Made by a program: the position numbers and the translations under genes. Below the pieces are notes generated by a model. It did not search any database, was not told where the DNA came from, and worked only from the letters and a program-made list of their open reading frames with translations. Below, in pieces: positions 28,996 to 38,460 of a stretch of DNA of 57,564 nucleotides. How positions within the stretch are numbered: the stretch's first letter is position 1; each line of letters opens with the position of its first letter. Origin of the DNA: an uncultured Clostridia bacterium. GTDB lineage: Bacteria; Bacillota; Clostridia; TANB77; CAG-508. The DNA lies in the NCBI GenBank assembly GCA_934154805.1, contig CAKPGM010000011.1:1-57564 (forward strand), written 5' to 3'.

Positions 28996-29622
28996 TTATT
29001 TTCTTCTCTTGCCCTTTGACTTATTTGCTAATATATATAAGATAACTAATACCGCAATAACTATTACTATTGTAACAAAAGTATTCTGATTATTCTTTTT
29101 TACAGGTGTAGCTACTGTTTCTGCAGTATTTTCTCGCGAGCCATTAACCTCTATATTTTCCTCTTTATTTTCCGTTGTTGTCTTTTGCCCTTTTCTATTT
29201 ACTTTTATATGATATGTTCTTACTGTTCCATTCTCTGCAGCAACATCTATTCTTATATTGTTTTCTCCAGGCTCTAATTTGATTATTCCTGCTCCTGATA
29301 TTTTTGCTCTCGAATCGTCTAAATCTGCACTTATTTCTATTGTGTCAACATCTAACTCTTCCTCTATTGTATAATCAATGGTTTGTTTATCAAATTGAGG
29401 AGTTAATTTTAAATCTTTAACTGATATTCCTTTTAGATAATTGTTGCTTGATTTACCAAGATTTTCTTTATCTTGTTGTTCTTGTTCTTGTAATTGTTCA
29501 TTTCTTTGTTTGTCCGAAGTTGCATCATCCATTTCTGCAAATGATGCATATACAGTGTTAGTAAAAAGTAGTCCTGCGATAATTGTTAAAGTTATTATAA
29601 TATTTCTTGTTTTATTTTTCAT
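28996..29622 (-). CDS. Secreted cadherin-like beta-sandwich protein
   Basis: A 208-residue protein with a signal peptide (residues 1-27), a charged Gln/Glu linker, a cadherin-like beta-sandwich domain (about 63-145, with LKLTPQFDKQTIDYTI and the GENNIRIDVAAENGTVRTYH end), a polar linker, and a C-terminal helix with a basic tail that anchors it. It probably sits outside the membrane between the wall hydrolase and the polymer genes. Binding partner unknown. Confidence 0.82.
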   Translation of the reverse strand: MKNKTRNIIITLTIIAGLLFTNTVYASFAEMDDATSDKQRNEQLQEQEQQDKENLGKSSNNYLKGISVKDLKLTPQFDKQTIDYTIEEELDVDTIEISADLDDSRAKISGAGIIKLEPGENNIRIDVAAENGTVRTYHIKVNRKGQKTTTENKEENIEVNGSRENTAETVATPVKKNNQNTFVTIVIVIAVLVILYILANKSKGKRRK

Positions 29623-29648
29623 TATATAATTCCTCTTTTTATTTTATT

Positions 29649-29677
29649 TAAGGGGCATATGTCCGTTGTGCCCCTTA
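29649..29677 (-). terminator. Hairpin between the wall hydrolase and the cadherin-like gene
   Basis: A perfect 9-bp stem (29649-29657 with 29669-29677) with four G:C pairs. On the minus strand it is followed only by a mixed A/T tract, so it may end transcription partly or act as a stability element. Confidence 0.5.
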
Positions 29678-29683
29678 TATCAT

Positions 29684-32455
29684 CTATCTTGTCAAATATT
29701 TGCTTGGCATAAAAGCTTGCCCTCCATTTGAAAGCATTATTCTGCTCCAATCATATCCATCTATATTTTTATATGTTGAATCATCTATAACTGTAACATA
29801 TGTGCCATCAGATAATCCACTTCCTGCCATGTCTAATCTAGTACTTGGTCCAATTCTTATGTAACATCCTTTTCCGTCATTTGTCTTTACTCTTGCTGAA
29901 TAATTACAAGTTTTTACATCATCAACTTGTTCTAACCATGCACCAGAAACATATCCGATTAGTCCATCCTTTGTGACTACTTTATGCCAATTTGAGTTTA
30001 TTCCTCTTTGTACAGATAAAAGAACTGTTCCTTTGTCTGCTATTTCTCTTAATATCTCAGAATCTGTTGAAGCTTCTTTTCTTATTCTAATTTCAGTTCC
30101 TGTTGTTTTTACATTTATAATATAGCTCTCTTGATTGTTTTTAGGCTCTGGCGAAAGATCTTTTGGTATATTTTCATATAATGGGATTATGAAAGTAAAG
30201 TCTGAATCTAGTCTTCCTGTTTTATCATACATACCCTGTAAAGATTTTGCTTCATTGTATGCGCCAAATAGATTTTGCATATACTGATGAGAGTATAAAG
30301 ATGTTCCATTTGTTGAGTCTATATCAAATTTGTTTTGATATAACGTGTTTTGATAATTTTCAAGCCAGTTCTTCTTGCAGAAATATATTCCTCCTTGAAG
30401 GGCTTTTACCATTGTATCCCAACCTTCTCTTTTTGCTCTTGCTAGCGCATTGTTATATACTTCTGATTTTGAATCTCCTGTTGCTCCTATATTGAATGGA
30501 TTGTAATAATACTTGCCATCTCCTCCATTCATTTTATATGTACCATTGCTTGGATTTCTTCCGTTTTCTTGGAATAATCTTGCTATTATATAATATGGAT
30601 TTACATTTTCATTTCTACAAGCAGTATCAATATCTGTTGCGTAATCTTTTAAGAATGAATTATTTACTTGTTCTTGTATTCCCTCTAATGTGCATACTCC
30701 ATATAAATAGTCGTTTACATCTTGGAACTGAAATACATCTACTTCATTTAAGAAGTTTCTAGGATCCATAAAACGAGCGATTGCTTTTTCTGAAGCTCCA
30801 TACCAACCTGTATCATATAGTGTTGTTCCACTAATCCATTCTCCACCATATGATATTGGAACTAAGTTTGCTGAACGAACTTCATATTCTCCAGATACTG
30901 CATCTGAGAAGTTTAATCCTGTATACAAGAATTTAAAATTCCAATTTGGGTGTGCTAATTTTAAGTTTTCTAAACTCTCCTTATATCCTGGATACTTATT
31001 GTCATCTATATCTATCAATGTGTTAGGATTACAGAATTTGAATTTTTGCATATCATAACCTGTGTGATTTTGTATTTGCAAATTATCTCCAGGTTTTGCT
31101 TCTTGTTTATCTATTTCCATGTATAGCTCACTAGACTTAGATATTATATAATAATATTCGCCTTCTGCCTTTTTTATTATCCATTGTTGAGAATCAGATG
31201 TATTATCTGCATTTTGAGTAATTTTTGTTCCTATTTTCATAGCACTATTTGGTACTTCTAGTACTTTTCCTGAATGTACTGCTTTAATTGTATAATAACC
31301 ATTTCCCAAATATTTCACATCAAATCTCTGATTGTCTGTTAATCTATTTCTCCATATCTCAATAATTTCTCCATTTTTTGTTGAACTAGCTGGTATATCT
31401 ATTACATATGATATGTTTACTTTTGAAGCAATTATATATCTGCCATCTTCTATTGTTTTTTCTCCAGTTATAGTTGTTCCAGGCTTTTCAAGCTTAAACT
31501 TTTGAACTAATGATGCGTTTTCTTTACACGTTTTTACACTTGTTCCATCAATAGTTAAGTATAATCCGTTACATCTAGATATTATATTAAAATATCCGTT
31601 ACCTGCATCCTGTATCTTCCATTGTTGATTGTTTCCACCATGGTAATTCCATTGTATTACTTCTGCACCATCATTCTTAGAACCTCCACTTATATCTAGA
31701 TATTTGTCAGAATGAACAGCACTTATTGTGTAATATCCGTTATCCCTATATGTAAATTCAAATTTTTGGTTTACAGTTGAATTCTTATTCCAAACTCCTA
31801 GTTTTTCACCTGGCACTAAAGAACTACGTGGAATTTCAAGTGTCTTTGATGTATCAGTACTTGATTCAATTAGATAGATTCCATTGTCTATTGTTTTAGT
31901 TTGCTTATTGTCGTCTTGCTTTACGAATTTGAACTCCTGATTTTTTGCTCCATTCTGAGTCCACACTTGAACATTTGAACCATTTCCTGCTTTAGAATTT
32001 GGGATATCTAAGTATAAGCCATTTCCCTTTGAGATGATATTAAAATTACCATTTCCAGTGCTTTTGATTATCCATCTTTGATTATTTCCACCATGGTATC
32101 CCCATTGTAAGATATTAGTTCCTTTTTCTTTTCTTCCTTCTTCAACATCTATTGCTTTTTTTGAATGTAACGCTACAATACTATATGTTCCATCTCCTAA
32201 ATACTTCAATATGAACCTTTGGTTATCAGTATTGCCATTATTCCATAGTTCGAGATTTCCACCATCTTTTTGCGAGCTTGCTTCAATGTCTAATACATAT
32301 TGTTCATCTAATGCCGATTTAATGGTATAAATACCATCTTCTAATTCTTGTCCATTACTAGCAGAAAAAGCGACATTAGTTAATGTGCATAATACTAATA
32401 GTATTGCACTGAATAATGTCGCTTTTATTATATTTTTTTTATTATTTATCATCAT
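29684..32455 (-). CDS. Secreted ricin-lectin/glucosaminidase/SH3 wall hydrolase
   Basis: A 923-residue secreted protein. After a signal peptide (1-32) come three ricin-type beta-trefoil domains (about 38-175, 188-325, 335-475), each with repeated WNYHGGNNQQW-like units. Then a LytD-type endo-beta-N-acetylglucosaminidase domain (about 485-765; SYGGEWISG, IARLFQENGRN, YYNPFNIGA). Two SH3b domains (about 780-845 and 850-923) close the protein. It should bind surface glycans and cut peptidoglycan. The triple lectin array is unusual and fits a cell covered in the polymer made nearby. Confidence 0.9.
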   Translation of the reverse strand: MMINNKKNIIKATLFSAILLVLCTLTNVAFSASNGQELEDGIYTIKSALDEQYVLDIEASSQKDGGNLELWNNGNTDNQRFILKYLGDGTYSIVALHSKKAIDVEEGRKEKGTNILQWGYHGGNNQRWIIKSTGNGNFNIISKGNGLYLDIPNSKAGNGSNVQVWTQNGAKNQEFKFVKQDDNKQTKTIDNGIYLIESSTDTSKTLEIPRSSLVPGEKLGVWNKNSTVNQKFEFTYRDNGYYTISAVHSDKYLDISGGSKNDGAEVIQWNYHGGNNQQWKIQDAGNGYFNIISRCNGLYLTIDGTSVKTCKENASLVQKFKLEKPGTTITGEKTIEDGRYIIASKVNISYVIDIPASSTKNGEIIEIWRNRLTDNQRFDVKYLGNGYYTIKAVHSGKVLEVPNSAMKIGTKITQNADNTSDSQQWIIKKAEGEYYYIISKSSELYMEIDKQEAKPGDNLQIQNHTGYDMQKFKFCNPNTLIDIDDNKYPGYKESLENLKLAHPNWNFKFLYTGLNFSDAVSGEYEVRSANLVPISYGGEWISGTTLYDTGWYGASEKAIARFMDPRNFLNEVDVFQFQDVNDYLYGVCTLEGIQEQVNNSFLKDYATDIDTACRNENVNPYYIIARLFQENGRNPSNGTYKMNGGDGKYYYNPFNIGATGDSKSEVYNNALARAKREGWDTMVKALQGGIYFCKKNWLENYQNTLYQNKFDIDSTNGTSLYSHQYMQNLFGAYNEAKSLQGMYDKTGRLDSDFTFIIPLYENIPKDLSPEPKNNQESYIINVKTTGTEIRIRKEASTDSEILREIADKGTVLLSVQRGINSNWHKVVTKDGLIGYVSGAWLEQVDDVKTCNYSARVKTNDGKGCYIRIGPSTRLDMAGSGLSDGTYVTVIDDSTYKNIDGYDWSRIMLSNGGQAFMPSKYLTR

Positions 32456-32572
32456 TTTGTTTCTCTCCTACCTTTTTATCATGTCGAATTTTATACTTTT
32501 TTGTACAATTATATTCTATCACAAAAATATGAAAGAGAGAATAGTTTTTTATCATTTTTTTCTGTTATTTTT

Positions 32573-33511
32573 TTACTTTTTTAGTTTTTCTATTTGTTCA
32601 TATCTTAAAAGGTTTAGTTCATAATCTTCTTTATGCTGTCTAGTAATAGTATCTAATACGATTCCGCATTGTAAGGACACAGCTGCTAAACCCATAAAAC
32701 CCGTCGCAAGTATTGCAGATGGAACTTTAGTAATGTATGCTGTTTTAAAGAACTCTACTAATACTGGAACACCTATTGCTAATCCTATAATAAATAAGAT
32801 TAGGGCTATTATTCCAAAGAATTTAAATGGCTTATAGTCTTTAAACATTCTTGCTATTGTTTTTACAACCTTTATTCCATCTCCAACCGTATTTAACTTT
32901 GACGAACTTCCTTCTGGTCTATCTCTATACACAATTGGAATCTCTTTAATTATATATTTTTTATCCAATGCATATAAAGACATTTCTGTTTCTATCTCAA
33001 ATTTTGGACTTAGAACCGGCATATTTTTTACAAACCTTTTGTTAAACACTCTATAGCCTGTCATTATATCTTTAAGTTTCGTATCAAATAGTACATTTAT
33101 TGCCTTTTTTACTAAATTATTTCCAAATTCATGGAATGGTCTTTTATTCTCTTTTTGATATGTTCCGTTTGAAAGTCTATCTCCTATTGTCATGTCAGCT
33201 TGTCCATTTCTTACAGGCTCAATTAATTGGTGTACAAATTCAGCTGGATACGTATCATCTCCATCCACCATTACATATATATCAGCTTCGATATCTCTAA
33301 ATTGGCTTCTTACGACATTGCCTTTTCCTTGCTTATATTCATCTACAACTATTGCGCCATTTTTGATAGCTATTTCTTTAGTTCTATCTTTTGAATTGTT
33401 ATTATATACATAGATATCTGCTTCCGGTAATTCTTTTCTAAAATCTTTTATTACTTTTTCAATCGTTAATTCCTCATTGTAGCAAGGTATTAATACTGCT
33501 ATTTTCTCCAT
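32573..33511 (-). CDS. Glycosyltransferase family 2 with C-terminal membrane helices
   Basis: A 312-residue enzyme of the DPM1-like GT2 group, with AVLIPCYNEELTIEKV, YVYNNNSKDRT, VMVDGDDTYPAE, DIMTGYRVFNKRFV and YRDRPEGSSSK, ending in two transmembrane helices. It likely loads a sugar on polyprenyl phosphate. It overlaps the DUF6020-like gene by 38 bases; AAAGGAAG before the ATG supports this start. Confidence 0.9.
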   Translation of the reverse strand: MEKIAVLIPCYNEELTIEKVIKDFRKELPEADIYVYNNNSKDRTKEIAIKNGAIVVDEYKQGKGNVVRSQFRDIEADIYVMVDGDDTYPAEFVHQLIEPVRNGQADMTIGDRLSNGTYQKENKRPFHEFGNNLVKKAINVLFDTKLKDIMTGYRVFNKRFVKNMPVLSPKFEIETEMSLYALDKKYIIKEIPIVYRDRPEGSSSKLNTVGDGIKVVKTIARMFKDYKPFKFFGIIALILFIIGLAIGVPVLVEFFKTAYITKVPSAILATGFMGLAAVSLQCGIVLDTITRQHKEDYELNLLRYEQIEKLKK

Positions 33512-35267
33512 CTTTTTCTTCCTTTCTGTTTATAAAGTTCATTGATATATATATTGGTAATGCTAAGAATATAGGATATGCATATCTATATTCACAATAC
33601 GCAGGTGAAGCAAGTAATGTTAGCCATAATACAATTATTGGTAAATACACCAATATATATTTATATTCTTTTTTATACATTTTATATCCCAATGCTATAA
33701 TGGTCAACCAAACACCGGCTCCAATGCTAAAGATAAGGCTAATTACAGGAATATCTCTCGATTCAGCTGTTACCAATATTTCTTCCACTTCTTCTCCTTT
33801 TATTACGGGAGTTTGCTTTATTCCCATATTATTATGGTCCAATGTTGCCCAACTTGCCATTGTGTTTTTAGCTTCTGGATAATAATAGCCATAAGAGTTT
33901 GATATTGTTGCAATTATATAATCTTTTGGATACTTAGTAAATAATTCTATCCAGATTTTGATAAATTCTAATTTATTATCATTAAAATACTGGGTATTAA
34001 ATTTAAACTTAACAGGATCTGATAAAGTTGGATCATAATTTTCCCAAACATTTTCAATTATGAAATATTTATTAATTTCTTCTATTGTTTCTTCATTTAT
34101 ATCATCAATATTATATTTAACAGTCCTTGCAATTTGTTGAATTGGAACTGATAACATCTCCGCAACAGAACTCTTTTCGGCTTTCAACACATTAAATGTG
34201 ATTATCTTATGGCTCTCATATACTACTAATATTATTATAAACATCATCAATAACTTCTTCCAGTATTTTCTTAGTGGAATTAATGTAGCTATCAAAGTAA
34301 TCATTACCACATATAAGCCATTATGTCTTAGTAGAATTGTAAGTATCGAAACAAGTATATATAATACAATATTTCTCTTCTTTTGTAAAAACTCATCTGT
34401 ATTAGTTACAAGCTCTATGTTCTGGATTATAAATATTGACATCATGCCTGAAAACAATACATCTTTCCACATTGTTATTGAATATATTGCATTGATCGGG
34501 TATAGAGCGTAAAACAATAGTAGCATAAGGCGAATCATTGAAGGAACTTTCTTTTTTCTTAGATATTTTAAAACTAAAGCATCCATTGTAGCCATTGCTA
34601 TCATAGAAAAAATGCTATATAAAGCTATTCCAACATTTATATTATTTGTTAACTTTAATCCAATATTAATAAATATTCCAATTATCGCAGTATGTGTTAT
34701 AGGATGGTGATCACTTAAGCCAATCAATCCTATTGTCTGCTCTATTTGAGAATACGAGTCCGATGTCACTATTCCAGGATAAAATCTAAGGAAGAAAGGT
34801 ATCCAAGCAACAAATATAACTATTATGTTCATCACAGTTATAAATTTTTCATTCTTCAACCATTTATATCGATCCTCTTTAAAGAGCTCTCTATTTCCAA
34901 ATTGGAATCTCAAGTTTTCAAAGATATGATAAAGCCAAAAAATTATTATTCCAGATATTATGAAATATCCCATAAAATTTACGATTAGCCATTTGTTTAT
35001 AATATTATTTGTTGGATTTCCTGTCCCTATATTCTTACAAATGATTTCTATCATTGAAAATAATAGTGCAATTACACCAATGTTAATCATTTTATTTTTA
35101 TCAAAAAAACTTTTATTTGCAATCGTTTTCTTTATTGTGATATAAGCACTAGCAAATATAAATACAAATATTATGTTGTTTCCACTAATTAAGAAATTAT
35201 GCCAAATGAAAATCAGCAGTACAATCGCCAAAATAAGTGAAATTATATTACTTTTATATTTTTTCAT
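33474..35267 (-). CDS. DUF6020-like polytopic membrane protein
   Basis: A 597-residue integral membrane protein with about 13 helices. The loop after the sixth helix has SDSYSQIEQTIGLIGLSDHHPITHT, and the segment FYALYPINAIYSITMWKDVLF is characteristic of the DUF6020 family. These resemble GT-C glycosyltransferases: an acidic outside loop and polyprenyl-linked donor use are expected. The donor would be made by the overlapping GT2 gene. Confidence 0.8.
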   Translation of the reverse strand: MKKYKSNIISLILAIVLLIFIWHNFLISGNNIIFVFIFASAYITIKKTIANKSFFDKNKMINIGVIALLFSMIEIICKNIGTGNPTNNIINKWLIVNFMGYFIISGIIIFWLYHIFENLRFQFGNRELFKEDRYKWLKNEKFITVMNIIVIFVAWIPFFLRFYPGIVTSDSYSQIEQTIGLIGLSDHHPITHTAIIGIFINIGLKLTNNINVGIALYSIFSMIAMATMDALVLKYLRKKKVPSMIRLMLLLFYALYPINAIYSITMWKDVLFSGMMSIFIIQNIELVTNTDEFLQKKRNIVLYILVSILTILLRHNGLYVVMITLIATLIPLRKYWKKLLMMFIIILVVYESHKIITFNVLKAEKSSVAEMLSVPIQQIARTVKYNIDDINEETIEEINKYFIIENVWENYDPTLSDPVKFKFNTQYFNDNKLEFIKIWIELFTKYPKDYIIATISNSYGYYYPEAKNTMASWATLDHNNMGIKQTPVIKGEEVEEILVTAESRDIPVISLIFSIGAGVWLTIIALGYKMYKKEYKYILVYLPIIVLWLTLLASPAYCEYRYAYPIFLALPIYISMNFINRKEEKDGENSSINTLLQ

Positions 35268-35279
35268 TATACTCCCTTT

Positions 35280-36233
35280 CTATATGCTAAATATTGTTGC
35301 ATATATCTTGTATGTAAATTTATTTATTGTCCTCATGTATTTGTTTTTTCCGATATTTACAGTATTTAATATCTTGTTTTTCTTCCAGTTCGGGAATTCC
35401 GAATTTAGTTTATTCCAAGTTTCATTTATTAATTTTTTTCGGGTTACCTTGTCTTGAACTTTGCAGATTCTTTTTAATGAACTGCATAGCAAATATCTAG
35501 CATAATTGTATTCTAACTCTGCTTTATATTCTTCATAAAATCCATTTTCTTTATAATATTTTATAACATCATCTAATATAGTGAATATCTCAGCTGTTCT
35601 TGAGTTTTGAACATTAGCTATTGAATTATCTCTTTGTACATAATGAACAAAGCATTTGTCCACGTACGCAGTTTTAGTTAAATGTGGTATCATTTTATAT
35701 GTAAATTCTATATCTTCATAACGTAATCCCTTTGGGAATTCTAATTTGTTTTTTTCTACCACTTCATTTTTTATTAATTTATTCCATGCTACAACTCTCA
35801 CAAATGCCAGCATTTCTTTTTTGTTCTTATATTCATATCTTTTATCCTTTTTTATTTTATCAGGATATTCCCACAAAAAATCACATTCCACAAAATCAGC
35901 ATTTTCTTGTTTTGCTTTTTCATACATTTCTTGATATGCTTCTTTTTCTATGTAGTCATCAGAATCCAGAAATGCTATATATTCTCCTGTTGCATAAGGA
36001 AGCCCATAGTTTCTAGCATCTGAAAGGCCTCCATTCGTTTTTTCTAAATACATAATTTTTTCTTTATATTTAGATGCATACCCTTTTGCTATCTCTCCCG
36101 ATTTATCTGTCGAACCATCATTTACTAATATTATCTGTATATCTTCTAATGTTTGTCTTATAAGCGAATTTATGCATCTTTCTAAATATTTTTCCACATT
36201 ATAAATTGGAACTATAATGCTTACTTTTGGCAT
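35280..36233 (-). CDS. Glycosyltransferase family 2
   Basis: A 317-residue cytosolic GT-A enzyme with VSIIVPIYNVEKYLERC, ILVNDGSTDKS, GGLSDARNYG and the metal-binding AFLDSDDYIE. It closely parallels the next enzyme (36246-37196), so the two probably arose by duplication. It adds a sugar to the surface polymer; acceptor unknown. Gaps to both neighbours are 12 bases. Confidence 0.92.
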   Translation of the reverse strand: MPKVSIIVPIYNVEKYLERCINSLIRQTLEDIQIILVNDGSTDKSGEIAKGYASKYKEKIMYLEKTNGGLSDARNYGLPYATGEYIAFLDSDDYIEKEAYQEMYEKAKQENADFVECDFLWEYPDKIKKDKRYEYKNKKEMLAFVRVVAWNKLIKNEVVEKNKLEFPKGLRYEDIEFTYKMIPHLTKTAYVDKCFVHYVQRDNSIANVQNSRTAEIFTILDDVIKYYKENGFYEEYKAELEYNYARYLLCSSLKRICKVQDKVTRKKLINETWNKLNSEFPNWKKNKILNTVNIGKNKYMRTINKFTYKIYATIFSI

Positions 36234-36245
36234 CTTAATCTCCTT

Positions 36246-37196
36246 TTATCTTAATTTTAAATACCATTCTATATTTATTGCTAGGATTACTTTTTTTATT
36301 AGTTGTTTGATATTTCTAGCCTTTATATTTCGAGTCATTTTTCTTTTTCGTATTTCTTTTATATAGTTTTTCCTGTCGCTTCCCTGTAAGTTAATTGTAT
36401 TCAATATAATACAGTTTGTATAATATATTTTTAGATTTTCCTTTGATTTTTTCGAAACATCATAGGTATCAATCTCTTTTATCATGTTATCATAGTGTGT
36501 TAGCAAATCTTTTGCCATTTTTACTTTTTTCGAATTTTGTCCTCTTGTAATACTGTTCTGTGTTTGTACATAATTATATGTTCCTACATTGGTTGAGGCA
36601 ACTTTTTTTGCTTTTAGAATTATTAGAGGAACTAGTCCAAAATCTTCGTGATATAATCCTTTTGCAAATTTAAAATTATTTTCTTTAATAAAACTTGTTT
36701 TATATATGTAACTCCAAGCCACTTCTGTCATTACATCAGATTTATATAATATCTCGAAAGCCTCTTCCCCAGTCTTTTCATAAAATTCCGGGCTATAATT
36801 CTTATCTATTATATCACCTTGCTCGTCTACTTTTGATATTTTTATTTTTATTAAATCATAATCATCCATCATGTACTTTACAAGCTTTGGATACAGTTCT
36901 TCACTTATATAATCGTCAGAATCCACAAACGCAATATATTGTCCTGTTGCATAACTCATTCCATAGTTTCTTGCATCAGAAAGGCCTCCATTTTCTTTTT
37001 CTAAATATATAATTTTATCTTTATATTTTAATGCATATTCCTTTGCTATTTTGCCAGAATCATCTGTTGAACCGTCATTTACTAATATAATTTCTGTTTG
37101 TAAATCTTTATCTTCTTGAGTCAATAAGCTCTTGATACATCTTTCTAACTGTTTTTCAACATTGTATATTGGTACTATTATACTGATTTTTATCAT
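36246..37196 (-). CDS. Glycosyltransferase family 2
   Basis: A cytosolic GT-A enzyme of about 316 residues, paralogous to the neighbour at 35280, with ISIIVPIYNVEKQLERC, LVNDGSTDDS, GGLSDARNYG and AFVDSDDYIS. The true start is the ATG at 37196, with AGAGG before it; a TTG-led extension to 37226 would run into the upstream gene without a site. Confidence 0.92.
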   Translation of the reverse strand: MIKISIIVPIYNVEKQLERCIKSLLTQEDKDLQTEIILVNDGSTDDSGKIAKEYALKYKDKIIYLEKENGGLSDARNYGMSYATGQYIAFVDSDDYISEELYPKLVKYMMDDYDLIKIKISKVDEQGDIIDKNYSPEFYEKTGEEAFEILYKSDVMTEVAWSYIYKTSFIKENNFKFAKGLYHEDFGLVPLIILKAKKVASTNVGTYNYVQTQNSITRGQNSKKVKMAKDLLTHYDNMIKEIDTYDVSKKSKENLKIYYTNCIILNTINLQGSDRKNYIKEIRKRKMTRNIKARNIKQLIKKVILAINIEWYLKLR

Positions 37197-37209
37197 TCTA
37201 ACCTCTACT

Positions 37210-38238
37210 TTATAAATTTTTATCAAAAAATTCCTTAAACAATTTTGCTTTATTTTTCCATGACCACTCTTTTATTTGTTTTAGGTTTTCCTCTGATAGT
37301 TCTTGACGTTTTTTTCTATCATTTATTAGCTCTTTTATTTTATCTTTTAACTCATTTTTATCTCTTTTAATGATAAACTCTTTTTGTTTCTCTCCAAATA
37401 CTTCCGGAACAATTCCTACATCAGTAGAGATAACCGGCACTCCACACGCCATCGCTTCAAGTACTGTGTTTGGTGTTCCTTCTGTTCTCGAAGCACAAAC
37501 ATAAATATCTATGCCATTATAATATTCAGGCATGTCCTCATGAGCAATCATTTTTACATTTCTATCTGCAACATTTAATGTTATATCATATCCTTCTTCT
37601 TTTAGTTCTTTTATTGCTGGCATTATTATTTTTGTTACTCCCTTTAAATCGTCATCTGTCGCATCTGTAAACTTGCTATTTCCAGTCCATCCTATTATCA
37701 ATGTTTTATTTGAGTCGTTCTCTTTTGAACCCTTAGGTTTAAACAAATCTAAATCCACACCATCAGCAATTACCATACTTGGTTTTTTTATGTTTGGATA
37801 TTTATCATATATTGTTTTTAACTTTTCAGAAGAAACAATGTAGTCTTTAACATTATTGAAGATGAATTCAGTTCTTTCTTTTTGTTCTTCTAGAAACAAA
37901 TGATCATAAACAGCTGTAACTATATTTTGACCTCTCAAATATTTTTCAATAAACTCTTCATATTCAAAGCCCAAATTAGAAATATATTCTTTAGAAAAGT
38001 CACTATATAACCATGATATATTTCCTCTCCACATAAAGAACATCAAGTCATATAAATTTGCTAGTATTAATATCTTAATAGCATTATCTCCAAAAATATC
38101 CATTGGTATTATGTCTATATCATAATAATCTGATAAATATTTTTTTATTTGTTTAGCCGAATTGTCAAGGGCCCATCCCTCTTTGTCTATCATTAAGGCA
38201 ATTCTAGGCTTAGTATTTTTCATTTCTTCTTTTTCCAC
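37210..38238 (-). CDS. Glycosyltransferase family 4
   Basis: A 342-residue GT-B enzyme starting at GTG (38238) with AAGGAG correctly spaced. The N-terminal half ends in IVSSEKLKTIYDKYPNI and VIADGVDLDLF; the C-terminal donor domain has IIGWTGNSKF, CASRTEGTPNTVLEAMACG and VISTDVGIVPEV. It should extend the surface glycan. It begins 2 bases after the coiled-coil microprotein gene ends. Confidence 0.9.
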   Translation of the reverse strand: MEKEEMKNTKPRIALMIDKEGWALDNSAKQIKKYLSDYYDIDIIPMDIFGDNAIKILILANLYDLMFFMWRGNISWLYSDFSKEYISNLGFEYEEFIEKYLRGQNIVTAVYDHLFLEEQKERTEFIFNNVKDYIVSSEKLKTIYDKYPNIKKPSMVIADGVDLDLFKPKGSKENDSNKTLIIGWTGNSKFTDATDDDLKGVTKIIMPAIKELKEEGYDITLNVADRNVKMIAHEDMPEYYNGIDIYVCASRTEGTPNTVLEAMACGVPVISTDVGIVPEVFGEKQKEFIIKRDKNELKDKIKELINDRKKRQELSEENLKQIKEWSWKNKAKLFKEFFDKNL

Positions 38239-38240
38239 TT

Positions 38241-38435
38241 TTAGCTCCTTTTTATTATATTACTTATCTTATTTACAATTTTGTAACTTCTAGAATATAG
38301 TATTGAATCCAACTGTTCTCTCATTTCCTTGTTTTCTTTTTTCAGAAGTTTATTCTCTTTTACTTTTTCTATTAGAATTTTGTTTTCAAGTTCTAATTCT
38401 TCATTCTTTATTCTTAATTCATCAACTAACTCCAT
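38241..38435 (-). CDS. Coiled-coil microprotein of the glycosyltransferase cluster
   Basis: A 64-residue protein. Residues 3-48 are heptad-like Leu/Glu/Lys repeats forming a coiled coil, followed by LDSILYSRSYKIVNKI and a basic tail. The SILxSRSYK-type ending is one I know at the C-terminus of fused glycosyltransferases, here as a free protein. AAGGGAG precedes its ATG. It may scaffold the neighbouring transferases, or bind the membrane through the basic end. Confidence 0.7.
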   Translation of the reverse strand: MELVDELRIKNEELELENKILIEKVKENKLLKKENKEMREQLDSILYSRSYKIVNKISNIIKRS

Positions 38436-38460
38436 ATTTTCTCCCTTTATTCTCTATTTC

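Noticed and set aside
32456..32572. Promoter for the ricin/glucosaminidase gene
   Set aside because: A TATAAT is present, but no acceptable -35 lies at 16-18 bases; not listed as a feature.
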